From assembly GCA_017962845.1 (NCBI GenBank), contig JAGCUN010000026.1:17056-81055 (forward strand): DNA of 64,000 bases. The letters are read 5' to 3'. Below the pieces are notes generated by a model. That model made no database searches. It was not told the origin of the DNA and saw nothing but the letters and a program-made list of their open reading frames with translations. The position numbers and the translations under genes are program-made. Of the stretch, positions 43,038 to 52,258 are shown piece after piece. How positions within the stretch are numbered: position 1 is the stretch's first letter; the number at the start of each line of letters is the position of its first letter. The stretch is from Bacteroidales bacterium. Its GTDB lineage: Bacteria; Bacteroidota; Bacteroidia; Bacteroidales; WCHB1-69.

Positions 43038-44372
43038 TTAATTTTCTTGTCCCATCAAAGCCTCCAGCTCAGTCTTGGCGGTCAGGAAGTTGTAGATGGA
43101 TTGGTGATACAGCAGCTGCGACTGGGTGAGGGCGAGTTCGGCAGAGTTGAGGTCTAACCATGTGGCCATACCCACCTCAAATTGCTTCTGCACGATGTCG
43201 TATGCGCGCTGTGCCTGCATCATCGTCTCCTTGTTGGAGGTAACATCCTCCAAGGCATTGCGGATGTTCGACAGGTTGTTGTTCACACTTACCCGCAGGT
43301 TGTTCTCCACATATTTACGCTGCTCCTCGAGGTTGTCGATGGCTAAACGCGTCTCCTTGATTTTGTATGAAGTTCCAATCCAAGAGGTGATGGGCACGTT
43401 GAGCGACAAACCCACTACGGCGTAAGGGAACCAGTTGTAGTTGGCGAAGTCGAAGTCGTTGGCCATGGTCATATATTGCGCGTTTCCGCTAAAAGCCAGC
43501 GTGGGACAAGCCGATGCCTTGATGAGTTTCACGCTCATGTCAAGACTGTTTTTCGACAAATCGAGCTGTTGGAGGTCGCTGTTGTTGGCCAAGGATACGT
43601 TTTGGGCTTCAGGTACTTGGTAACCGAGCATCTCATCTTCAAAATCCGAAAGTTGACCATCGAAAATAATCGGTTCATTGACATCTACTCCGATAAGCAC
43701 CTTGAGCATCATGGTGGCGAGCTGTACGGTGTTCTCAGCAGCGGTGAGCTGGGGCTTCTGGTTTTTCACCTGCACATCGGCACGCAGCTTGTCGAAGTCG
43801 GAGGCCAGTCCCTGCTCGTACTTGGAGTTGATGTTCTCAGCCGTGTATTGCACATTTTCGTAATTGACCAGGAGCACGCGGTACGAGTCTTTGGCCAACA
43901 GCATCCCGTAATAGGCTTTCTTCACCTCATTGACCAACGAAATTCTGGAAGAACGGGCGCTTTCCATCGCGGCTTCTATATCCAACTGCGAGAGTTTCAG
44001 GTTGTACCAAGTGGGGGCCGCCACCAAAGGCAGTGAGAAGTTGATGCCGGCGGAGTAGTTGTTGCTCGTTCCCACCTCAATGGTCATCGGGTTGCCACCC
44101 ATCTCCATGGTCATCTTCTGCTTTTTCACCGTGCGCTGGTAACTTCCACTGGCCGCCACTGTCGGAAACAAAGCGGCAATCTGTTCATCTTTGGAATACT
44201 TTTTTGACTCAATATTCCGATTGGCAATCTTGATGGTAGGATTATCATTCAGCGCTATCTCAATGGCCTGCTGTAAATTAACATGTACAGAGTCCTGGGC
44301 CTGTAGTAGGAAGGGGATGAGAAAACATCCGAAAATCAAAAGGCTGCGTCGTGTCATATTATTCATTAACAA
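43038..44372 (-). CDS. TolC family outer-membrane efflux protein
   Basis: 444 residues with two OEP repeats (about 30-220 and 240-435), signal peptide ending LLQAQ, first helix VNLQQAIEIALNDNPTIK and last repeat MATWLDLNSAELALTQSQ. It forms the outer-membrane channel and tunnel. The start could also be the ATG nine or fifteen bases inward (MNNM or MTRR). It is paired with the adaptor gene downstream. Confidence 0.92.
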   Translation of the reverse strand: MLMNNMTRRSLLIFGCFLIPFLLQAQDSVHVNLQQAIEIALNDNPTIKIANRNIESKKYSKDEQIAALFPTVAASGSYQRTVKKQKMTMEMGGNPMTIEVGTSNNYSAGINFSLPLVAAPTWYNLKLSQLDIEAAMESARSSRISLVNEVKKAYYGMLLAKDSYRVLLVNYENVQYTAENINSKYEQGLASDFDKLRADVQVKNQKPQLTAAENTVQLATMMLKVLIGVDVNEPIIFDGQLSDFEDEMLGYQVPEAQNVSLANNSDLQQLDLSKNSLDMSVKLIKASACPTLAFSGNAQYMTMANDFDFANYNWFPYAVVGLSLNVPITSWIGTSYKIKETRLAIDNLEEQRKYVENNLRVSVNNNLSNIRNALEDVTSNKETMMQAQRAYDIVQKQFEVGMATWLDLNSAELALTQSQLLYHQSIYNFLTAKTELEALMGQEN

Positions 44373-44423
44373 ATTTATTATTAACGTACAAAAACGGAAT
44401 TTCTTTTATCAGATAACTGAATT

Positions 44424-45347
44424 TTATGCTTGATTGACATTATTCTTATGGGAAGACCTGTAAATGAGATAGATAAAAAAGACAAGGAAGAGCAGGGCGA
44501 CTATGGTGGAGAGGATACTGGAAAAGGTAAAGTTTTCTTCAGTAATCGTGCCATTGACGGTGACGATGTGTTGGATGATAATGGATAAGGCATTATGCAA
44601 AAAATGGGCCAAAATGGGCACCCATAGCGAGCCGCTCCATACCAACAGATAGCCCAGGTAAACGCCCAACAGCCAGCGCGCCACAAAACCATCGATTTGC
44701 AGATGGATAGCGCTGAAAATGAAGCCCGTAACCCATATCGCGGCATGGGAGTTTTTGAACCAGTGGTGAAGCAACTGCTGTAGCGACCCCCTGAAGAATA
44801 ACTCCTCGCTCACCGCCGGCAGCAAGGCGCATACCAACAAGTTGAGTATCAGGGTGCTGATATGGGTGTCAGCGGTCATCATCTCCAGAACATGGTCAAC
44901 GGAGTCCTGCTGCTCGTGCATCAACTTCTCCCATTTCGCCATGAAATCGGGCCATGGCACTAATTTGCCCAACTCCACCACCATGCCAGCTATGGGCAAG
45001 ATGCATAACGATGCCGCCGCCACATAGAGGAGGGTCATGCCATTGTTGGGGCGACAATCGGCCTGACTATAGCTGAACCACCGCCTCCGCTGCAGGTAGG
45101 AGAACAACAATGCGGGCACTAAAAAAACGCCTATTGCATTGAAAAGCTGCATAAAACGATAGTATCCAGGAGTGAGCTCATCCATGTCTTCCCCCCAAAT
45201 GCCATACGATAGCAGCAACCCGAACAGACTGATGACGATGCCGCATCCAAAAATCAGCAATACCATATATAATAATTGTATGGCAGGGTGCTTGCCCTCC
45301 AAGATGGGCTTTTTGATCAACTGTGTGTCGGGGGTATTATCGTTCAT
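44424..45347 (-). CDS. CPBP family intramembrane metalloprotease
   Basis: 307 residues with about eight membrane segments. Catalytic motif 1 is EELFFRG (near 175-181), motif 2 FxxxH in FIFSAIHLQ and motif 3 FLHNA. Members cleave CAAX-like or other membrane substrates; the substrate is unknown. Its start overlaps the PorE-like gene by 11 bp, so the two are co-transcribed. Confidence 0.88.
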   Translation of the reverse strand: MNDNTPDTQLIKKPILEGKHPAIQLLYMVLLIFGCGIVISLFGLLLSYGIWGEDMDELTPGYYRFMQLFNAIGVFLVPALLFSYLQRRRWFSYSQADCRPNNGMTLLYVAAASLCILPIAGMVVELGKLVPWPDFMAKWEKLMHEQQDSVDHVLEMMTADTHISTLILNLLVCALLPAVSEELFFRGSLQQLLHHWFKNSHAAIWVTGFIFSAIHLQIDGFVARWLLGVYLGYLLVWSGSLWVPILAHFLHNALSIIIQHIVTVNGTITEENFTFSSILSTIVALLFLVFFIYLIYRSSHKNNVNQA

Positions 45348-47376
45348 AAATCAAAAATACAGTTCTACGGTTTTTGGCTCTTCCTTCTTCCGTGCTATTG
45401 GTGGCGATGGGTTTGCTTTCGCCATAGCCTTTATAGCGGATTCTATTTTTGGGTATTCCTTTTTCTATCAAATAGTTATAAACAGACTGTGCGCGCTTGT
45501 CGGAAAGAATCAGATTGTCGTTGTCGTTGCCGATGTTGTCGGTATGGCCCTGAATCTCCGCCTTCACAGTAGGGTTGTGTTCCAAAAAGTCGGCGAAGAG
45601 GTCGATCAGCCGCTTCGACTCATCAGTGAGCGTGTAAGAGTTGGTGGCGAAGAAGATGTCGTGCAGGTCGCACACTTTTCCGACCTCAATGCGCTTCACT
45701 TCCGCATCGGAGGTGATTACCGGTGCGGGGGCGGGCTCCACGGTCACCAGCTTGGTATCGTAGGCATAGCCGTCCTGCTTGATGTTGACAATCAGGTTCT
45801 GCGGCTTTTCCTGGTTCACCTGCGCGGCCACCGCGTACTGTCCGGTATTGGCATTGGCCGTGGTGGTGGCAATGATGTTCGACTCCTCATCGCGCAGTTC
45901 CACCACCGCACTCACCAACTCCTGGTCGTCGGTGTTCACCGTCCCCTTCACAATCACCATGCTCTTAGGTCGCGCCTCCTCGTAAAGGGTAAACTCATAG
46001 ATATTCCAATCCTCAGAATTGAGACTATTGGAGGAAAAATAAGCGGTTTTGCCGTCCAAACTGACGAAAAAGTCCACATCATCGTTCTCTGAGTTGATGG
46101 GGTAGCCGATGTTGACAGGCTTGCTCCACTTGTTGTTCTCATCGAGTTTGGAGTAGAAGATGTCCATGCCGCCAAGGCCAGGACGGGCATCGGTGACAGA
46201 CGATGAGAAGTAGAGGGTGCGGCTGTCGGTGTGGAGGAACGGAGACCTTTCGTTGCCTTTGGTGTTGATGATGGGGCCGAGGTTGACGGGCACCTGCCAG
46301 TTGCCGTTGGCATCGCGCTCGCTCATCCAGATGTCGGAGCCGCCGTACCCGCCCGGCCGGTCGGAGGCGAAAAAGAGAATGTTGCCGTCAGAGCTGAGCG
46401 TCGGCTGTGACTCCCACGAGTTCTCACGATTCACCTTGTTGCCCAGCGAGCGCGGATCCGACCACTCCAAACCATTCCACTTCGAACAGAAAAGGTCATA
46501 GTTGGGGTAGACGAATTCTTTGCCCTGCTCATCCTTCCCCTTCACCTCATGCACCATCGCGAAAATAAGCATGTCGTTGGCCAAATTGATGGTGGGACTC
46601 CCCTCCCCGCTCGACTCGTTAAAGGGAGATGGGAGAGGTCGTCCTGACTCGTATCCGCCGTTGCCGGTCTGCCGGCTGTACGAGAAAAACTCACGGTCGG
46701 AAGTCTCGTTGCCAAAGGCGGTCTGCTGCGTGTACGGCTGCCGCCGCGTGAAGTAAAAATACTCCCCATCGGGTGAAATGGTCGCCAAATACTCATCGTA
46801 CTTCGTCGAGATGCCCGGCACCGGCTTCGGATCGAAAGGCACCGGGTTGTTGAGCAGCTGCGAAAAAACTTTCGACGACTTGATGATCTGCTCCGCATGA
46901 ACCAGCTGTTCCTCGTCTTTCACCAAGTCGGGATTGTCGAGCAGAATCTGCGCATGCTTGATGGCGTTGTTGAAATCCTCTATCAGCCACGCCACCCGTG
47001 CCGCATAGTAATGTATCTCTATCTTATACTCAGGGCACACCGCCGCCATACGGTTGGCAGCCTCAATACCTTTTTTGGCATCTCGTTCACTATCAACATA
47101 ATAACCATTGATTTTAATGGGCAAAAAATAGCTCAATGCCAAATAATAGTTCACTTCCAAATGCTCTGGATATTCCTCCAATATCTCATAATAGATGACG
47201 TTGGCATCCGATTTTTTCCCCGACTTTTGTAGATCGCGGGCTTTTTGGAACTGCTTGTTGACCGCCTTGGGATAGCTTTGTACACAGGGATCGTCGTTGT
47301 CGTCGTCCTGAGCATGCAGCGACAAAACTGCCGTGCAGAGCAGCAATCCGATGATGAACTTGAGATGCCTTTTCAT
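45337..47376 (-). CDS. porE: T9SS component PorE-like (TPR, PD40 propeller, CRD and OmpA domains)
   Basis: 679 residues: signal peptide, TPR-like helices (about 30-160), a PD40 beta-propeller (190-460; SWESQPTLSSDGNILFFASD), a carboxypeptidase-regulatory-like domain (475-550) and an OmpA peptidoglycan-binding domain (565-679; IQGHTDNIGND, RAKNRRTVFL). This domain order matches PorE of Porphyromonas gingivalis, which ties T9SS parts to peptidoglycan. The cargo genes in this window make a T9SS role likely. Related four-domain proteins exist, so orthology should be checked. Confidence 0.75.
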   Translation of the reverse strand: MKRHLKFIIGLLLCTAVLSLHAQDDDNDDPCVQSYPKAVNKQFQKARDLQKSGKKSDANVIYYEILEEYPEHLEVNYYLALSYFLPIKINGYYVDSERDAKKGIEAANRMAAVCPEYKIEIHYYAARVAWLIEDFNNAIKHAQILLDNPDLVKDEEQLVHAEQIIKSSKVFSQLLNNPVPFDPKPVPGISTKYDEYLATISPDGEYFYFTRRQPYTQQTAFGNETSDREFFSYSRQTGNGGYESGRPLPSPFNESSGEGSPTINLANDMLIFAMVHEVKGKDEQGKEFVYPNYDLFCSKWNGLEWSDPRSLGNKVNRENSWESQPTLSSDGNILFFASDRPGGYGGSDIWMSERDANGNWQVPVNLGPIINTKGNERSPFLHTDSRTLYFSSSVTDARPGLGGMDIFYSKLDENNKWSKPVNIGYPINSENDDVDFFVSLDGKTAYFSSNSLNSEDWNIYEFTLYEEARPKSMVIVKGTVNTDDQELVSAVVELRDEESNIIATTTANANTGQYAVAAQVNQEKPQNLIVNIKQDGYAYDTKLVTVEPAPAPVITSDAEVKRIEVGKVCDLHDIFFATNSYTLTDESKRLIDLFADFLEHNPTVKAEIQGHTDNIGNDNDNLILSDKRAQSVYNYLIEKGIPKNRIRYKGYGESKPIATNSTEEGRAKNRRTVFLIYER

Positions 47377-47409
47377 GGTGTTCTTATTATATTGATAATC
47401 AACAAATTA

Positions 47410-48156
47410 TTATTTTGATGAAGATGCACTTTTGGTGAGGGTGTGGAAGAGTTCTTCGATGGAAGCGTTCTTCATACCCTGTTTGACAGCCTGTTGGCGC
47501 AAGATTTCCAACGAGGCATCGGCCACAATCTCGCCCTTGTTGATGATGATGGCGCGACTGCACATGGCCTCCACCTCCTGCATGATATGGGTGGAGAGCA
47601 GCACAGTCTTGGTCTTGCCGCACTCCTTGATGAGGTTGCGGATGCCGACCAGCTGGTTGGGGTCGAGCCCCGATGTCGGCTCGTCCAAAATCAGCACCTC
47701 CGGGTCGGAGATGAGCGCCTGCGCCAAACCCACACGTTGCTTGTAACCTTTCGACAACTGGCCGATCTGCTTGTGCATCTCAGGACCGAGACCGGTCATC
47801 TCGATCACTTGGTCCACGCGCTGCTTGCGCTGCGACATCGGCACTTTCCGCAGTCCCGCGATGAAGCGCAGGAACTCGGTCACGAACATATCCATATACA
47901 GCGGGTTGGCCTCCGACAGGTAGCCGACCTTCTTGCGGAGTTCTAACGAGTCGTTCCAGATGTCGAGCCCGCACACGCTCACGTCGCCGCTGGTGGGCGG
48001 CTGGTAGCAGGTGATAATCTTCATCATGGTGGACTTCCCCGCTCCGTTGGGGCCAAGGAAACCGACCACTTCTCCCTTGCCGACCTCAAAACTCACATCT
48101 TTTAAGGCCCACTGTTTGCCGAACTGTTTCGATACGTTATTGACGATGATTGACAT
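47410..48156 (-). CDS. gldA: GldA-like ABC transporter ATP-binding protein
   Basis: 248 residues. Walker A GPNGAGKST (36-44), signature LSKGYKQRVGLA, Walker B VLILDEPTSGLD, and a start (SIIVNNVSKQFGKQWALKDVSFEV) that resembles GldA of Flavobacterium. GldA with GldF and GldG forms an ABC transporter needed for gliding in that genus. gldF and gldG are not here, and many non-gliding Bacteroidales keep a GldA-like protein. It lies between the LptF/G-type gene and porE. Confidence 0.7.
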   Translation of the reverse strand: MSIIVNNVSKQFGKQWALKDVSFEVGKGEVVGFLGPNGAGKSTMMKIITCYQPPTSGDVSVCGLDIWNDSLELRKKVGYLSEANPLYMDMFVTEFLRFIAGLRKVPMSQRKQRVDQVIEMTGLGPEMHKQIGQLSKGYKQRVGLAQALISDPEVLILDEPTSGLDPNQLVGIRNLIKECGKTKTVLLSTHIMQEVEAMCSRAIIINKGEIVADASLEILRQQAVKQGMKNASIEELFHTLTKSASSSK

Positions 48157-48177
48157 GATATTGGTTTGATTTTTATT

Positions 48178-49302
48178 CTATTTTGGAATGGTAAAAAGAA
48201 GCACACCACTGATTCCCAAGTAGATGAGATTGGGTAACCAGACGGCCACCGCGGGTGACAGCGACTCCGACACAGCAAAGACCGTTGACACCTGTTGCAT
48301 AAAGATGAAGGTGAACACAAAAAACATCCCTATAAAAATGTGCACTCCTATGCCGCGTTGCGTCTTTCGCGCCGCCACACAAAGCCCTAACAAGGTCATC
48401 ACGATGATGGAGGCCGGATTGGCCACCCTTCGATGCTGCTCTATCTGGTAACTTTTCACCAGCGTGGAGCCTTTTTCCTGCTCTTTTTTGATGAATTTTT
48501 TGAGCTTGCTGTAACTCATCGTGCCCGCCGTTGACACGTCAGGACTGAAGTCGGCGGGAGCGAAATTGAAGGTGGTGTCCAGCTCCATTCCAGCAGTAAT
48601 ATGCTCATTACCACCCGAATCGAATGTGCGCACCATGTAGTTGTACAGTTTCCACTGCGAACGACAAGTATCGTACATGATACGATCAGCACTTAACTTG
48701 TAGGGGATGTTCTCGTCGCCAAAAATCTCGTAGGTGAACTTGTCTCCCATCAACGCGTTCTTACGCCAATTCTGCACGTAAACATACGAGCTTTTAGTAT
48801 TCTTAAAGTGAAAATTCCGCTGTGTTATGGCACCCACGCCCATATTGTGTGGGGCATGGAAATATTTGTCCTTGAATGCGTTGAGTTCCGCATTGGAACT
48901 GGGGACCACAAAATTCGATAGCACAAGCGAGAAGATGCCCAACAATATGGCTCCCACAATGTAGGGCACAATAAACCGGTAGAAACTCACCCCTCCGTTG
49001 AAGAAAGAGATAATCTCGTTGCGCTCCGACAGCTTCGAGGTGAACCAGATCACCGAGATGAAGGTGAACAACGGGAAAAATAGAGTGACAAAATATGGGA
49101 TGAAGTTCATATAGTACCCCGTGATGACATTGGTCGCAGTGGTGTTGTTGAAATACTGCATGTTCTGCGAGATGTCGAACACGATAATGATGGTCATCAA
49201 CAAGGCAATGGCATAAAATACGGAGCCAATGAACTTACGTAAAAGGTACGTGTCCATGAGGGTCCATCGCCATGACATCCTTCTGTTGAATCGCAACTTC
49301 AT
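48178..49302 (-). CDS. LptF/LptG family permease
   Basis: 374 residues with three N-terminal helices, a periplasmic jellyroll-like domain (about 130-270) and three C-terminal helices. The start MDTYLLRKFIGSVFYAIALLM and the segment LSERNEIISFFNGGVSFYRF are typical of LptG/LptF, the membrane part of the lipopolysaccharide extractor. In Bacteroidota a single YjgP/YjgQ gene is often found. It starts 9 bp after the upstream gene. Confidence 0.9.
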   Translation of the reverse strand: MKLRFNRRMSWRWTLMDTYLLRKFIGSVFYAIALLMTIIIVFDISQNMQYFNNTTATNVITGYYMNFIPYFVTLFFPLFTFISVIWFTSKLSERNEIISFFNGGVSFYRFIVPYIVGAILLGIFSLVLSNFVVPSSNAELNAFKDKYFHAPHNMGVGAITQRNFHFKNTKSSYVYVQNWRKNALMGDKFTYEIFGDENIPYKLSADRIMYDTCRSQWKLYNYMVRTFDSGGNEHITAGMELDTTFNFAPADFSPDVSTAGTMSYSKLKKFIKKEQEKGSTLVKSYQIEQHRRVANPASIIVMTLLGLCVAARKTQRGIGVHIFIGMFFVFTFIFMQQVSTVFAVSESLSPAVAVWLPNLIYLGISGVLLFTIPK

Positions 49303-49311
49303 CTTTCTCTG

Positions 49312-50007
49312 TCAGGGTTTCTTTTTGAAAATGGTTTTGAAATAATTGAGATGCCACAATGCATGGAAAAACGCAATGACCGTCATGGCAATGCCGAACC
49401 ACACATGCAGCTTCAGCAGGGTGATGTAGCATTCCGGACGATAACCGTGATGGATGAAGATGGCCAGTAGCAGTCCCAACAAGCACGACACCAAGAAGGT
49501 AATGGTGAGGGCCACATTCCACACCTTACGGTGAGCCACCTTCGTCCACTGGTTGGTCTTGACCAAGATGAACGAGATGAGATACGCCAGCAGAGTGCCG
49601 CCAAAGATGAGATAGACATGGTAGGGAGATTGGGGTTTGGCAGGTGCTTTCTCTTCGGGCTGCTGCGTGATGACCGACTGATTGGCATCGCATCCATCAT
49701 TTTCAGACACTTCTAGATTCTCCGGAGTGTTTTCTTCTGAAAGGGCCTGCTCCTGTTCTCTGCCTGCTGTCTTGGGCGCTTCCTTCTCCGATGCTGACAC
49801 CGCTTTGTGCTCGGGGGCTTTCGGCTGCTCGGCTTTGGGCTCCGTCTTGGGCTGCGACAGCTTGCCATGGTCACAAAAACCGTCACCGTCGGCATCCACA
49901 AAGCGTCCGCAAATGCCAGGACAGTCCACCTGCGGACAATCCTGCTGTGCACAGACCGCTCCGCACAGCATAAACAAGGATAGGGTTATAAAGATTATTC
50001 TTTTCAT
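49312..50007 (-). CDS. Membrane protein with Cys-rich N terminus and cytochrome b-like helices
   Basis: 231 residues: signal peptide (to about 21), a Cys cluster CPQVDCPGICGRF with the calcium-loop-like FVDADGDGFCDHG (24-50), a long Glu/Lys/Pro-rich linker (50-125), then three membrane helices (about 130-225). Histidines occur at helix ends (AHRKVWN, IHHGY, KLHVWFG, FHALWH), spaced as in DUF4405/cytochrome b-type heme proteins. It could therefore be an electron carrier at the inner membrane. This is inference; I do not recognise a named family. Confidence 0.6.
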   Translation of the reverse strand: MKRIIFITLSLFMLCGAVCAQQDCPQVDCPGICGRFVDADGDGFCDHGKLSQPKTEPKAEQPKAPEHKAVSASEKEAPKTAGREQEQALSEENTPENLEVSENDGCDANQSVITQQPEEKAPAKPQSPYHVYLIFGGTLLAYLISFILVKTNQWTKVAHRKVWNVALTITFLVSCLLGLLLAIFIHHGYRPECYITLLKLHVWFGIAMTVIAFFHALWHLNYFKTIFKKKP

Positions 50008-50032
50008 TTTTATGAAATTAAAAGAATGACTA

Positions 50033-52141
50033 TTATTTCAGATACTCATCCAGGAAGCGGAAGAACTCGCGCTGCCACAAGAAGGAGTTCTGCGGTTTGA
50101 GCACGAAGTGGGTCTCTTCGGGGAAGAATAAGAAACGGCTGGGAATGCCTTTCATCTGGGCGATGTCGAAGGCCTGCATACCCTCCGTGTAGGGAATGCG
50201 GAAGTCGTTGCCGCCATGGATGACCAGGATGGGGCAGTCCCAATTGCCCACGAAGCGGTGGGGCGAGAAGTTGTAGCTGTTGGGTCTCTTGTCCCAATAG
50301 TTGCCCTCAATGTCGTGGTTGGCGAAGAACAGCTCTTCGGTGGTGCCGTACCAGCTCTCGAAGTTGAACATGCCACAGTGGGCGATGAGCGCCTTGAAGC
50401 GTTTGTCGTGGTTGCCGGCCAGCCAGTACACCGAGTAGCCGCCGAAGCTGGCTCCTACAGCGCCCAACCGGTTCTCATCCACATAAGGTTCCTTGGACAC
50501 GTCATCAATGGCGGCAAGGTAGTCCTTCATGCACTGTCCGCCGTAGTCAGTACTGATCTCGTCGTTCCACTCCTTGCCGAAGCCGGGAAGACCGCGGCGG
50601 TTGGGGGCCACCACGATGTAGTCGTGCGCCGCCATCATCGAGAAGTTCCAACGATAGGAGAAGAACTGGCTGACCGGCGACTGCGGACCGCCTTCGCAGT
50701 AGAGCAGGGCAGGATATTTCTTGTTGGGGTCGAATTTCGGGGGATAGATCACCCACACGAGCATGTCCTTGCCGTCGGAGGTTTTCACCCAGCGTTTCTC
50801 GGTCTTGCCCATGTCGATTTTATCCAAATACTCTTTGTTGATGAAGGTGAGCTGCGTCTCGGCACCGCTGTTCGGGTCAACAGAATAGATTTCAGCGGGC
50901 AGCTGGTGCGTGGTCTTGGTGACGATGAGCTTGCCGTTAGCCCATGCCAATGAGTTATAGTCCTGGTCCCCGTTGGTGATACGTTTGAGTTGCTCAGTAA
51001 CAACCTTCTTTTTCTTATCGAGCTGTTCCTGCCATGAGAAAATCTGCACAGTGCCTTGGTAGCTGCTGAGGAAGTAGATTTTCTTGCCGTCGGGGCTCCA
51101 TACGAAGCTTTCGGGGTTGAGTTCGGTGATGCCGCGCAGGAGATAGGTGGTGCTATTGTTTTTGAAATCGTGCAGCATCATCCGTTTCAGATCGGACTCA
51201 AAGCCAGGAGTCTCCATGCTCCACCACACGAGTCGGCTGCCGTCGGGGCTCCACACGGGGTTCATGTCGTAGCCGAGGTTGCCGTCGGTGAGGTTGGTGG
51301 TTTGGCCAGTGGCAAGATCATAGATGAAAATGTCGGTGTTGGTGCTCACGGCGAAGTCCTTGCCAGTAGCGCGTTTGCAGCAGTAGGCAATCTTCTGTCC
51401 GTCAGGGCTCCACACTGCATCCTCCATGCCTCCGAAGGGCGGCACCGGACAGTGGAAACGCTCGCCTTTCAGCAGTTCAATGGCATTGTCGGGCTGGTCG
51501 TAGGGAGCGATGAAAAGATGGGCATAGGTGCCGTCGGCCCAGCTGTCCCAGTGACGGTACATCAGGTCGTCGTAAATCATCGCGTTGGCCTGCGGCAGGT
51601 CAGCATAACGATCGGTGATGGTGGGGTCGAGCTGCACGTTGCGAGTATAGAGGATGTGCTTGCCGTCGGGCGAGTACGAGAAGCCGTTGATGTCGCTCTC
51701 CGCGTGGGTGAGCTGGGTGCGGCCAGTGCCGTCAGGGTTGCACTCGAAAATCTGCATGGTGCCGTCGGCCACAAACAGGAAGCCGATTTTCTTGCCGTCG
51801 GGTCTCCATACGGCCTGCACCTCACTGGAAGGCGTGGTGGTGATCTGAATAGGGGTGACACCGGGCTGGACATATAATTCGGTGTTGCCTTTGTTCTTCT
51901 GGTAGTCATAGTAGGTCACGCCATACAGCATATTGCTGCCGTCGGGCGAGATCTCCGGCGCGCTTACACGGCCGAAGTACCAGAGGATCTGTTCGTTCAA
52001 TACGCCCTTGGAGAAATCAGGGGCGGGACGGTTGTCGCGGGTGATGAGCGCTTCTTTGCTCTGTGAACTTTGGGCTTGCGCCACACGCTTGGGAATGAGT
52101 GTTATCATACAAATAACGGCAAAAAGGATGATTCTTTTCAT
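50033..52141 (-). CDS. S9 family peptidase (DPP5-like)
   Basis: 702 residues. Signal peptide to about 24, a WD40/PD40 beta-propeller (about 50-420; repeated SPDGxx motifs) and a C-terminal alpha/beta-hydrolase domain. The triad is Ser565 (GASFGGYS), Asp646 (HGGNDFRIP) and His678 (EETHFV). Such periplasmic dipeptidyl peptidases cut dipeptides off oligopeptides; DPP5 of Porphyromonas gingivalis has a similar size. The dipeptides would feed amino-acid fermentation. It heads the long minus-strand run and has its own promoter. Confidence 0.9.
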   Translation of the reverse strand: MKRIILFAVICMITLIPKRVAQAQSSQSKEALITRDNRPAPDFSKGVLNEQILWYFGRVSAPEISPDGSNMLYGVTYYDYQKNKGNTELYVQPGVTPIQITTTPSSEVQAVWRPDGKKIGFLFVADGTMQIFECNPDGTGRTQLTHAESDINGFSYSPDGKHILYTRNVQLDPTITDRYADLPQANAMIYDDLMYRHWDSWADGTYAHLFIAPYDQPDNAIELLKGERFHCPVPPFGGMEDAVWSPDGQKIAYCCKRATGKDFAVSTNTDIFIYDLATGQTTNLTDGNLGYDMNPVWSPDGSRLVWWSMETPGFESDLKRMMLHDFKNNSTTYLLRGITELNPESFVWSPDGKKIYFLSSYQGTVQIFSWQEQLDKKKKVVTEQLKRITNGDQDYNSLAWANGKLIVTKTTHQLPAEIYSVDPNSGAETQLTFINKEYLDKIDMGKTEKRWVKTSDGKDMLVWVIYPPKFDPNKKYPALLYCEGGPQSPVSQFFSYRWNFSMMAAHDYIVVAPNRRGLPGFGKEWNDEISTDYGGQCMKDYLAAIDDVSKEPYVDENRLGAVGASFGGYSVYWLAGNHDKRFKALIAHCGMFNFESWYGTTEELFFANHDIEGNYWDKRPNSYNFSPHRFVGNWDCPILVIHGGNDFRIPYTEGMQAFDIAQMKGIPSRFLFFPEETHFVLKPQNSFLWQREFFRFLDEYLK

Positions 52142-52210
52142 AAAATTTATTATATAATATATTGATTTTTAATAATTTAGATAGAGAAAGACAGATTTTG
52201 CTTTCAAACG

Positions 52211-52219
52211 GCAAATTTA
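52211..52219 (-). promoter_or_regulatory. -7 promoter element for the S9 peptidase
   Basis: TAAATTTGC on the minus strand, 70 bp before the start; divergent from the murB promoter. Confidence 0.65.
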
Positions 52220-52232
52220 CATTTTTTCCTCG

Positions 52233-52241
52233 TATTTTTGC
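52233..52241 (+). promoter_or_regulatory. -7 promoter element for murB
   Basis: TATTTTTGC, 17 bp before the start at 52259. Confidence 0.7.
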
Positions 52242-52258
52242 ATACTCAAATTTGATTT

